In this document: positions 25,059-32,757 of the stretch, one piece after another | Layout of the letters: every line of letters begins with the position of its first letter | How positions within the stretch are numbered: position 1 is the first letter of the stretch | Assembly (NCBI GenBank): GCA_027068915.1 | Contig: JAMOLT010000033.1 | Location: 1-64,000, forward strand | DNA from: Sedimenticola sp. | GTDB taxonomy: Bacteria; Pseudomonadota; Gammaproteobacteria; Chromatiales; Chromatiaceae | Length of the DNA stretch: 64,000 nt | Direction: 5' to 3' | Notes under the pieces: model-generated | What the model was told of the DNA's origin: nothing | The model's input: the letters and a program-made list of their open reading frames with translations, nothing else | Database searches by the model: none | Position numbers and translations under genes: made by a program

Positions 25059-26213
25059 ATGAAACGCAGATGGTTCAGAATCATTTTGTTATTGCTGATT
25101 GTTGCCGTGGCAGCAGGGGCGTTGCTGACCTGGCTGATGCGCCCCAAGGCGGTGCCGGTGCTGGTGGCCCAGGCAAGCCGGGGAATGGTGCAGGATAGCG
25201 TCGCCAACACCCGGGCGGGTACCGTCAAGGCCTGTCGGCGTTCCGGTCTTTCACCTTCCATCGGTGGACAGATCGTGCGCATGCCCGTCAGGGAAGGTGA
25301 CAGGGTGAAGCAGGGTCAGGTGCTGCTGGAATTCTGGAATAACGACCTGGCTGCGCAACTGGTGCTGGCGCAACGTCAGACCAAAGCTGCCGAAGCCAAG
25401 GTGAAACAGGCCTGTGTTGTTGCCGATACCGCCCGGCGTGAATCCCGTCGCCTGCAGGAGCTGCACAGAAAGAAACTCGCCTCGGCGGAAGTCACCGACA
25501 AGGCCGTTGGCGAAACCCGCGCCGCCCAGGCGGCCTGTGAGGCGGCCAAGGTCAATGTAGAAGTCAGCCTGGCTCAGGTGGATGTGGCCCATGCGGCCCT
25601 GCAGCGCACGCGTCTGGTTGCGCCTTTCGACGGTGTAGCGGCCCAGGTGAATGGCGAGATCGGCGAGTTTGTCACCCCATCGCCCGTCGGCGTTCCCACC
25701 CCCCCGGCGGTAGACCTCATCGACGACAGCTGTATCTATGTATCCGCGCCCATGGATGAAGTGGACGCCGCCAAGATCCGCGTGGACATGCCGGCGAAAA
25801 TCTCCCTGGATGCCTATGGCGACAGAATATTCAAAGGCAAGGTGCGGCGTATCGCCCCCTATGTGCTGGACCGGGAAAAACAGGCGCGCACCGTCGAGGT
25901 GGAGGCGGATTTCGCCGATCCACAAGTGACCAAAAACATGCTGGCGGGCTATAGCGCCGATATCGAGATCATACTGGCGCAAAAGACGGATACCCTGCGG
26001 GTGCCCACGGAAGCCGTCCTGGAAGGCAACAAGGTGCTGGTGCTGGGTGCGGACAATCTGCTGCATGAGCAGCAGATCGAAACCGGCCTGGACAACTGGG
26101 AGTTTACGGAAGTGCTGTCCGGCCTTCAGTCCGGGCAAAAGGTAGTGATTTCCGTAGACCGGGAAGGCGTGAAGGACGGCGCCCTGGTGCAGATCGAAAA
26201 CCAGGACGAATAG
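25059..26213 (+). CDS. HlyD/MacA-family periplasmic adaptor of an ABC exporter
   Basis: 384 residues, starting MKRRWFRIILLLL (GGAG ribosome site). A membrane anchor at 5–25, lipoyl halves (IGGQIVRMPVREGDRVKQGQVLLEF and LVAPFDGVAAQVNGEIGEFV), a helical hairpin with AAEAKVKQ repeats, and a C-terminal barrel with VPTEAVLEGNKVLVL. It pairs with the downstream ATPase and permeases (2-base gap to the ATPase gene). Confidence 0.88.
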   Translation: MKRRWFRIILLLLIVAVAAGALLTWLMRPKAVPVLVAQASRGMVQDSVANTRAGTVKACRRSGLSPSIGGQIVRMPVREGDRVKQGQVLLEFWNNDLAAQLVLAQRQTKAAEAKVKQACVVADTARRESRRLQELHRKKLASAEVTDKAVGETRAAQAACEAAKVNVEVSLAQVDVAHAALQRTRLVAPFDGVAAQVNGEIGEFVTPSPVGVPTPPAVDLIDDSCIYVSAPMDEVDAAKIRVDMPAKISLDAYGDRIFKGKVRRIAPYVLDREKQARTVEVEADFADPQVTKNMLAGYSADIEIILAQKTDTLRVPTEAVLEGNKVLVLGADNLLHEQQIETGLDNWEFTEVLSGLQSGQKVVISVDREGVKDGALVQIENQDE

Positions 26214-26215
26214 CC

Positions 26216-26899
26216 ATGCCGGTGATCCAGCTCCAGCAGATTCATCGGGATTTTCAGGTTGGTGACCAGGTTGTGCACGCCCTGGATGACATCAATCTGC
26301 AAATCGACGCCGGGGATTATCTGTCCATCATGGGGCCTTCGGGGTCGGGCAAGTCCACCCTGCTGAACCTCATCGGCCTGTTGGATCGCGCCACCAGCGG
26401 CCATTACATACTCAATGGTCAGGATGTGACGGTGCTGAGTGACACCGAGCAGGCCACCACCCGCAACAAAACCATCGGCTTCGTGTTCCAGTCCTTTCAT
26501 CTGGTGCCGCGCCTGAGCGCCGCCGCGAATGTGGAGCTGCCGCTGATGCTGGCAGGCATGTCGGTGGAAGAGCGCCGCAGCAAGGTGGCGAAGGCTCTCG
26601 AGGCCCTACATCTTAGCGACCGTGCTGAACACAAGCCGGATCAACTTTCCGGCGGCCAGCGCCAGCGTGTGGCCATCGCCCGCGCCACCGTCACGGAACC
26701 GGCGGTGCTCCTGGCGGATGAACCCACGGGCAATCTGGATCGCAAATCCGGCCTGGATGTGATGGGGATTCTGGAGGCCCTGAATGATCGCGGCATTACG
26801 CTGATCGTGGTCACCCATGATGCGGAGCTGGGCCAGCGTGCCCGGCGGCAGCTGCATATGCTGGATGGCCGCATCCACAGAGAAGAGCAGGAGGGCTGA
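26216..26899 (+). CDS. MacB/LolD-type ABC ATPase
   Basis: 227 residues: Walker A GPSGSGKST (40–48), Q-loop FQSFHLVPRLSAAANVELP, signature LSGGQRQRVAIARA, Walker B VLLADEPTGNLD. Characteristic of ATPases that drive MacB/LolCE/FtsX-type mechanotransmission. Overlaps the first permease gene by one base (TGATG). Confidence 0.93.
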   Translation: MPVIQLQQIHRDFQVGDQVVHALDDINLQIDAGDYLSIMGPSGSGKSTLLNLIGLLDRATSGHYILNGQDVTVLSDTEQATTRNKTIGFVFQSFHLVPRLSAAANVELPLMLAGMSVEERRSKVAKALEALHLSDRAEHKPDQLSGGQRQRVAIARATVTEPAVLLADEPTGNLDRKSGLDVMGILEALNDRGITLIVVTHDAELGQRARRQLHMLDGRIHREEQEG

Positions 26900-28113
26900 T
26901 GCGCCTTTTCGGCCTGGATGTATTGCGTTTTGCCTGGGGCGCGCTGGTGGGTTATCCCTCCCGCGCCTTGCTCATGCTTCTCGCCATGTCCATCGGTGTG
27001 GCCTCGGTGGTGATGCTCACCGCCCTGGGGGAAGGGGCACGCAGTTATGTGCGGGGGGAGTTTGCCTCCCTGGGCACGAATCTGCTCACGGTGATTCCCG
27101 GACGCTCCGAAACCGGGGGCTTCAGTCCGTCCACCCTAATGGGGGAAACGCCGCGGGATCTGACCCTCGCCGATGCCCAGGCGCTGACCCGCAGCTACAG
27201 TGTACGTCGGGTAGCGCCCCTGAACGTTGGTTCTGCCGAGGTTAGCCGTAAGGGACGGGTGCGGGATACGGTTATTCTGGGTGCCACCCACGACATGCTT
27301 GCCCTGCGCCGCTGGCAGATCATGCAGGGCAAGTTTCTTCCCAAGATTCGCTGGAACCGGGCCATGCCGGTGACGGTCATTGGCAACAAAGTGCGCGAAG
27401 AGCTGTTTGGCACCGAACCTGCTCTGGGTCAGTGGCTGCGCATCGGTGACCGGCGCTTCCGGGTCATCGGTATCATGGGTTCGGAAGGCCGCTCGATTGG
27501 CGTGGATGTCGAGGAGACGGTGTATATTCCCGTGGCCTCGGCGCAGCAGTTGTTCAACACTTCTTCCTTGTTCCGCATCCTGGTGGAGGCACGCAGTCGC
27601 AACAGCCTTCCTGCGGTGGAAAAGTACATCATCAAAACCTTGCAGACGCGACACCAGGGGGTCAAGGATGTCACCGTCATCACCCAGGATGCGGTGCTGC
27701 TGACCTTTGACAAGATCATCGGTGCGCTGACCTATTCCGTGGGGGGCATCGCCGCCATCAGTCTGATGGTTGCCGGGATTCTGATCATGAACGTGATGCT
27801 GGTGGCGGTTTCCCAGCGCACGGCGGAAATCGGCCTGCTCAAGGCCCTGGGCGCGGATCATCGCCAGATTCTGTCCATTTTCGTGGGAGAGGCACTGCTG
27901 CTGTCTTCCCTGGGAGCAGTGGCCGGTTTGATCATCGGCGAGCTGGGCAGCCTGGCCCTGCGCCAGGCCTTTCCCGTGTTGCCTGCCTATGCGCCATTAT
28001 GGGCGATTGCCGCCGCCATGGGGGTGGCCCTGGGCACGGGCGCCTTGTTCAGTCTGTTGCCGGCCCGGCGTGCGGCGGCGTTGGATCCCGTAACCGCCTT
28101 GTCGAGGAGATAG
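26899..28113 (+). CDS. FtsX/MacB-family permease 1
   Basis: 404 residues with MacB_PCD topology: helix 1 (about 20–45), a large periplasmic domain to about 270, and three C-terminal helices with QRTAEIGLLKALGADHRQIL, the FtsX-family signature. Forms a heterodimer with the following permease. Substrate unknown: peptide, lipoprotein or small molecule. Confidence 0.9.
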   Translation: MRLFGLDVLRFAWGALVGYPSRALLMLLAMSIGVASVVMLTALGEGARSYVRGEFASLGTNLLTVIPGRSETGGFSPSTLMGETPRDLTLADAQALTRSYSVRRVAPLNVGSAEVSRKGRVRDTVILGATHDMLALRRWQIMQGKFLPKIRWNRAMPVTVIGNKVREELFGTEPALGQWLRIGDRRFRVIGIMGSEGRSIGVDVEETVYIPVASAQQLFNTSSLFRILVEARSRNSLPAVEKYIIKTLQTRHQGVKDVTVITQDAVLLTFDKIIGALTYSVGGIAAISLMVAGILIMNVMLVAVSQRTAEIGLLKALGADHRQILSIFVGEALLLSSLGAVAGLIIGELGSLALRQAFPVLPAYAPLWAIAAAMGVALGTGALFSLLPARRAAALDPVTALSRR

Positions 28114-28117
28114 ACGG

Positions 28118-29317
28118 ATGCGGACGCGGGATTTCCTTGGCCTGACTTTCAGCTCCATCGTCGCCCACCGTCTGCGCAGTGCGCTCACCGCCCTGGGTAT
28201 CGCCGTGGGGATAGCGGCGGTGATACTGCTCACTTCCATCGGTGAAGGCATACACCGCTTCGTGCTCCAGGAATTCACCCAGTTCGGCACCACCCTGGTG
28301 GCGATCAATCCGGGCAAGGCCACCACCGCAGGCACCAGCATGGGGGTGTTCGGCACGGAAAGGCCCCTGAGCATAGAAGATGCCGAAGCGCTGCGCCGTT
28401 TGCCCTTCGTGCGTGCAGTCGTGCCTTTCGTGCAGGGCAATGCGGAAGTGGAGGCGGACAACCGCAGGCGGCGGGTTGCAGTCTACGGCGCCGGGCCGCA
28501 AATGCCGGAAGCCTTCAGCATGGCGGTGCGCTCCGGGCGCTTCCTGCCGGCGGACGATCCCACCGCTCCCCGGGCATTTGCCGTGCTCGGCAGCAAGCTG
28601 CGGCAGGAGTTGTTCGGTGACGCCAATCCCCTGGGTAAACGCATCACCATCGGCGGCAGCCGTTACCGGGTGATCGGGGTGATGGAGTCCAAGGGTACGG
28701 TGCTGGGATTCGATCTGGATGATACGGTGTACATCCCCGCAGCCCGCGCTCTGAGCCTGTTCAATCGTGACAGCCTGTTCGAGATCGATGTGATGTACCG
28801 GGAGGAAGTGGACGTGGACACCGTGGTGGCTGGCATCAAGCGCACCCTCACTGCCCGGCATGGCAAGGAGGACTATACCGTCACCACCCAGCAACAAATG
28901 CTGGACGTGCTGGGCTCCATACTGAATGTCCTCACCTTCGCCGTGGCCGCCATCGGCGGCATCTCCCTGTTGGTGGGGGCCATCGGCATCGTTACCATCA
29001 TGAGCATCGCGGTAAATGAGCGCACCAGCGAAATCGGCCTGCTCCGCGCCTTGGGCGCCAGGCGTTCCCAGGTGCTGAACCTGTTCCTGGGTGAAGCCAT
29101 TGTGCTTGCAGCCATTGGCGGCGTCAGCGGCCTGGGCCTGGGCATCGGCATCGCCTGGCTGCTTCACACCGCCATGCCGTCTCTGCCGGTGCATACACCC
29201 TTGCTGTATGTGGTGCTGGCGGAAGCCCTGGCGGTAAGCATCGGACTGATTGCCGGAGTGGCACCCGCCCAGCGTGCAGCCCGCCTGGATCCCATCGAAG
29301 CCCTGCGCGCCGAGTAG
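28118..29317 (+). CDS. FtsX/MacB-family permease 2
   Basis: 399 residues, the same architecture as its neighbour with NERTSEIGLLRALGARRSQV. The two differ clearly in sequence, so the exporter is a heteromer like LolCE. Last gene of the operon that begins with the adaptor at 25059, and perhaps with the VIT–vWA gene. Confidence 0.9.
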   Translation: MRTRDFLGLTFSSIVAHRLRSALTALGIAVGIAAVILLTSIGEGIHRFVLQEFTQFGTTLVAINPGKATTAGTSMGVFGTERPLSIEDAEALRRLPFVRAVVPFVQGNAEVEADNRRRRVAVYGAGPQMPEAFSMAVRSGRFLPADDPTAPRAFAVLGSKLRQELFGDANPLGKRITIGGSRYRVIGVMESKGTVLGFDLDDTVYIPAARALSLFNRDSLFEIDVMYREEVDVDTVVAGIKRTLTARHGKEDYTVTTQQQMLDVLGSILNVLTFAVAAIGGISLLVGAIGIVTIMSIAVNERTSEIGLLRALGARRSQVLNLFLGEAIVLAAIGGVSGLGLGIGIAWLLHTAMPSLPVHTPLLYVVLAEALAVSIGLIAGVAPAQRAARLDPIEALRAE

Positions 29318-29424
29318 CCTTTGCCTGCGGCAGCCCCGCAATATCTTGATAATTTTTTGCTCCGCCTCCATGTGAATGTCTGTACTGGCGAGGTATTGCC
29401 AATCCATCAAATTGGAGCAACAAA

Positions 29425-29772
29425 ATGATTCAAGTAAACGACAAGACCATTGAAACGGATGAAGAAGGTTATCTCCTCAATCCGGATGACTGGGATGAAG
29501 CTGTGGCCGAGGCCATTGCAGCACAGGAAGGCCTGGAGCTGACAGATGCCCATTGGGGAATGATCTATTACTTCCGCGAGTACTATGAAGAACACATGCG
29601 CCATCCGAGCATGCATGTCTTTCTAAAAACCCTGGGGCGGCGGCATGGCAAGCGCTACCGTGATACCGGGGCCTATCGGGAGTTTCTTTATCGGTTGTTC
29701 CCGAAAGGGCCGGTGCAAATGGTATGCAAGCTTGCGGGCCTGCCCAAGCCCCTGGATGAAATTGAAGAGTAA
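29425..29772 (+). CDS. DsrC-family protein lacking the C-terminal cysteine
   Basis: 115 residues with DsrC/TusE features: DEEGYLLNPDDWDEAVAEAIA, HWGMIYYFREYYEEH, and GPVQMVCKLAGLPKP. Cys101 corresponds to the inner cysteine of DsrC, but the C-terminal arm ends LDEIEE, without the penultimate cysteine needed for persulfide transfer in both DsrC and TusE. It therefore belongs to the divergent DsrC-like group, thought to be regulatory. No dsr or tus genes are nearby. It is followed after 14 bases by the YfdX gene. Confidence 0.85.
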   Translation: MIQVNDKTIETDEEGYLLNPDDWDEAVAEAIAAQEGLELTDAHWGMIYYFREYYEEHMRHPSMHVFLKTLGRRHGKRYRDTGAYREFLYRLFPKGPVQMVCKLAGLPKPLDEIEE

Positions 29773-29786
29773 CAGGAGAATAGAAA

Positions 29787-30689
29787 ATGAAAAAATCGAT
29801 GAACAGGCTGTTCTTTCCGGCATTGCTGGGGTTTGCGCTGACTGTGACGGGAATGGCCCAGGCAACATCTTTGCCGGAAAAGGCCCAGGAAAAGTCTGCG
29901 GAAAGCCAGTCGGTGCAGGCGCAGGTGGACAAGTCTTCCGCCGCCAAGGTGGCCGGTCAACGCGACAAGATTGTTGAAGAGGCCGTTGCCGCAATCGAAC
30001 AGACGCAAAAAGCATTACATGCGTTGAATGACGGCAAGACAGATGATGCGCTCAAGGCGCTGGAGGTTGCCACGGGCAAGCTGGAACTGATATTGGCGCG
30101 GGATCCCGAGCTGGCCCTTGTTCCTGTAGCAGTGGATATGGTGACCTATGATCTGTTTGCCGGCCCGGACACGGTCAAGGCCGTGATCAAGGAGGCCAAA
30201 GATTTCCTCGATGACGGGGAAGTGCAAAAGGCCCGCAGTTTGATGACGAACCTGGCCAGCGAAGTGGTGATCAGTACTGCCGCCATTCCTCTTGCCACCT
30301 ATCCGGACGCCATCAAGGCCATTTCGCCATTGCTCGACAAAGGTGAAACCGAGGCGGCCAAGGTAGCGCTGCAGGCGGCCCTCAATACCCTGGTGGTAAC
30401 AACGGATGTGATTCCCCTGCCCCTGCTGCGCAGCCAGCACATGTTGGCAAGGGCGGAAGAGCTGGCGGAAAACAAAGAGCGTTCAGACAAAGACAACAAG
30501 CTGCTGGATGGTCTTCTGAGAGCCGCCACCGTGGAGCTGAAGCTGGCGGAAGCGCTGGGTTACGGGAATCGCAAGGCGTTCAAGCCCCTGTATGAGCAGA
30601 TCGATGAAATCAAGAAGAAGTCCGCTGCTGGAAAAAGCGGCAAAGGTTGGTTCGATAAGCTGAAAAAGCAATTGTCCGAACTGTTTTAA
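29787..30689 (+). CDS. YfdX-family periplasmic protein
   Basis: 300 residues with a signal peptide ending AQA-T. Two similar helical halves with ALKALEVATGKLELILARDPELALVPVAVD and DVIPLPLLRSQHMLARAEEL match YfdX. YfdX proteins of enterobacteria are periplasmic helical proteins tied to acid resistance or virulence. A Lys-rich tail ends the protein. Preceded by an AGGAGA ribosome site and followed by a strong terminator. Confidence 0.85.
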   Translation: MKKSMNRLFFPALLGFALTVTGMAQATSLPEKAQEKSAESQSVQAQVDKSSAAKVAGQRDKIVEEAVAAIEQTQKALHALNDGKTDDALKALEVATGKLELILARDPELALVPVAVDMVTYDLFAGPDTVKAVIKEAKDFLDDGEVQKARSLMTNLASEVVISTAAIPLATYPDAIKAISPLLDKGETEAAKVALQAALNTLVVTTDVIPLPLLRSQHMLARAEELAENKERSDKDNKLLDGLLRAATVELKLAEALGYGNRKAFKPLYEQIDEIKKKSAAGKSGKGWFDKLKKQLSELF

Positions 30690-30701
30690 TTGAAAGCTAT
30701 T

Positions 30702-30735
30702 GCAGGCCGGTCAGCATGCCCGGCCTGCATTTTTT
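30702..30735 (+). terminator. intrinsic terminator after the YfdX gene
   Basis: Perfect nine-base stem GCAGGCCGG / CCGGCCTGC with a nine-base loop, followed by ATTTTTTC. It lies between two convergent genes. Confidence 0.85.
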
Positions 30736-30788
30736 CTTATATCTCGGTTGCAGAACTGCTGAACAAAATAGTTATTGTTGCCGGGGTA

Positions 30789-31949
30789 CTATCTCCCCCA
30801 ATAGGGGGTCTCGATCCCTTCTCCCAGATCCGCCCGTATCAACCGGCTTCGCACTTCCAGCAGTTTTTCGATCAATGCCGGTTCCGCCTGTTCATAGGCG
30901 GCGGCGTCCGGCGTGCGTTTCACCACGACCCCCAGCAATTCGGTGATGGCGTTGCCGATGGAGTTCTGGCTGATGGTGACGATGAGTTTGCCTTCATCGT
31001 TGCGGTAGATGAGCTGCTTGAAGGCGGGCTGCCAGCGAATGGCATTGGCGTATTTTGCATCGGTGATGCAGCGGTCGCGCACTTTCTTCGCGGTGGCCAG
31101 AAACTCGTTGTTGAACAGCAGCTTTCTTTCGACCTGTTCCGGGAACCAGGCGTTTTTGGGCAGGGGTGCGTTGCGGGTGGAAACCTGGGTGAAGAAGGTG
31201 CGATAGAAGTCGATGAAGCCTTTGAGGATCTCGTCGTATTCCCGCCAGAAGCAAATGTCTTTCAGGCGTTTCGCACCACCCTGGATCTCCCAGCTTGGCA
31301 GGCCCTGGGGATAGCCGGTGAGATGGATTCGAGAGCTGCCCTCATCCGCCAGTTTGAGGATTTTCAGATCCAGCCCGTCGAAGAAATCCTGATACACATC
31401 CCGCATGTGCTTCTGAAACAGGCTGTGCTGACCGCCGTCGGTGAGGTTGGGGTTGTCCTTGTCCGCCAGCTTTGTCTCGCGCAGTTGTTGCATGTCGAAG
31501 GCGATGAAATGATTGTGCAACATGCGGATGCTGGGTACGCCGGGAGAGGTCAGGGACCAGGTGGCATCCAGACTGGCCTCGCCGGCGAGAATCAGGGCAT
31601 CGGCGGGATCGGGAAACAGCTCCAGCATGTAGTCGATGAGGATCTGGTTCATGCGGTTCCAGACGTGTTTCACATCGTCCGGTACCTGGGTGCGGCGCAC
31701 CGGGCGCCCCAGGGGGTTGAGTATGCACTTGGAAGTGTTGTAGATGATGGAGGTGTCGAAGAGGTTGCTGTGTCCCAGGGCCTTGCGGTACAGCAACAGG
31801 TTTTCCGGGTTGCGTAACAGCCCGTTATTGTTCTCCAGGTCGTTGAGGTTCTCGGTGCTGTTGAAGAATTCGTTGGGGGCCATGCCTTCGGGCACATCCA
31901 GGGGAATGGGGCGAAAAGGCGTGGTGATTTCTCTGGGGCCGGTTTGCAT
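30789..31949 (-). CDS. conserved-looking protein of unknown function
   Basis: 386 residues, cytoplasmic by appearance (no signal, no membrane helix). I do not recognise the family. Visible features: GHSNLFDTSIIYNTSKCILNP, a segment SIRMLHNHFIAFDMQQL with two histidines that recalls HIT-like phosphohydrolases only weakly, SRIHLTGYPQGLPSWEIQGG, and KLIVTISQNSIGNAITELLG. Length and codon use are those of a real core gene. It is convergent with the DsrC-like/YfdX pair. Confidence 0.75.
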   Translation of the reverse strand: MQTGPREITTPFRPIPLDVPEGMAPNEFFNSTENLNDLENNNGLLRNPENLLLYRKALGHSNLFDTSIIYNTSKCILNPLGRPVRRTQVPDDVKHVWNRMNQILIDYMLELFPDPADALILAGEASLDATWSLTSPGVPSIRMLHNHFIAFDMQQLRETKLADKDNPNLTDGGQHSLFQKHMRDVYQDFFDGLDLKILKLADEGSSRIHLTGYPQGLPSWEIQGGAKRLKDICFWREYDEILKGFIDFYRTFFTQVSTRNAPLPKNAWFPEQVERKLLFNNEFLATAKKVRDRCITDAKYANAIRWQPAFKQLIYRNDEGKLIVTISQNSIGNAITELLGVVVKRTPDAAAYEQAEPALIEKLLEVRSRLIRADLGEGIETPYWGR

Positions 31950-32042
31950 CAGGGCGTTTCCTGCTTCATCGACAAAGCAGCCATTCTAGCGGCTCATGCC
32001 CGGCGGGGATAATCCGCCCTTTGTATTTCGGCATAGGGGAAT

Positions 32043-32333
32043 TCAATCGGCCTGCCGCTGTTTTCGCATTGGCGTAAATTTCCACCAGGGCCGGGCTGCG
32101 CCTGTGTCCATGTAATGAATGGCGGAAAGGAAAACGTCGATGACGCAAGGGTCGTGTCTCTTCCCGGAAATGGCGCAAAGCTTGTCGTACAGTGCAAAAG
32201 CGTCCTTCCCGGCAAGCTGGGCAGGGTGGTCGATCCCGATAAGACGCAGATCGGCCACCATGGCCGGGCCGATATTGGGCAGGTCTTCCAGTTGTGATGC
32301 TGCTGCTGGATCAGCCGGGATGGTCTTCTTCAT
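32043..32333 (-). CDS. Cdd1-family helix-hairpin-helix protein
   Basis: 96 residues. SQLEDLPNIGPAMVADLRLIGI is a helix-hairpin-helix motif, followed by ALYDKLCAISGKRHDPCVIDVFLSAI, characteristic of the Cdd1 (pathogenicity locus) family. Probably interacts with DNA; role unknown. The start lies inside the end of the preceding gene (23-base overlap). Confidence 0.75.
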   Translation of the reverse strand: MKKTIPADPAAASQLEDLPNIGPAMVADLRLIGIDHPAQLAGKDAFALYDKLCAISGKRHDPCVIDVFLSAIHYMDTGAARPWWKFTPMRKQRQAD

Positions 32334-32622
32334 CGGATTTTTCCGGGTCAGCTCGGATCACTTCCAGGCGGAAATCTTTGATCAGCGCCGCCAGGGCGCC
32401 GATGGCGGCAAGTACCGGCGCCATGATGGTGACAACGCCGCCCACGGCGACACCTGCGGTGAGAGGGATTTCCAGCAGGCTTTCGCCGTTGGGCTTGCGG
32501 ATGATCAAGCGGCGTACATTGCCTTCGGCCACCAGCTCCTTTATCCGCTCCACCAGCTCGTTTCCGGCGATGGAAATTTCTTCCTTCCAGCCGGTGCCGC
32601 TTTTTCCCGGTTTATGGTTCAT
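32311..32622 (-). CDS. DUF4342 domain protein
   Basis: 103 residues from the ATG behind GAGGA. WKEEISIAGNELVERIKELVAEG, then VRRLIIRKPNGESLLEIPLT and a Gly/Ala-rich membrane segment match DUF4342. Function unknown. A much longer frame continues upstream antisense to the hydrolase gene and is not coding. Overlaps the Cdd1-like gene by 23 bases, so both are probably translated together. Confidence 0.75.
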   Translation of the reverse strand: MNHKPGKSGTGWKEEISIAGNELVERIKELVAEGNVRRLIIRKPNGESLLEIPLTAGVAVGGVVTIMAPVLAAIGALAALIKDFRLEVIRADPEKSDEEDHPG

Positions 32623-32757
32623 TGCGTCGTCCTCGGTTTTCGTTAGGGTATGTGTGGGAGTCTTTTTCATCATAGGCCAAATCCTTGTGGGCATCAGTAC
32701 TTGTTGCCAGCTACCCGGGGTCGGTTTCTGCCGCTGGCTGTAGTAGCATCTGTTGCC

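Noticed and set aside
28049-29410. 453-codon minus-strand open frame
   Set aside because: Antisense to the FtsX-type permease; composition typical of reverse-strand artefacts.
29425-29772. Functional DsrC or TusE
   Set aside because: The penultimate cysteine needed in both is missing and no dsr or tus genes flank it.
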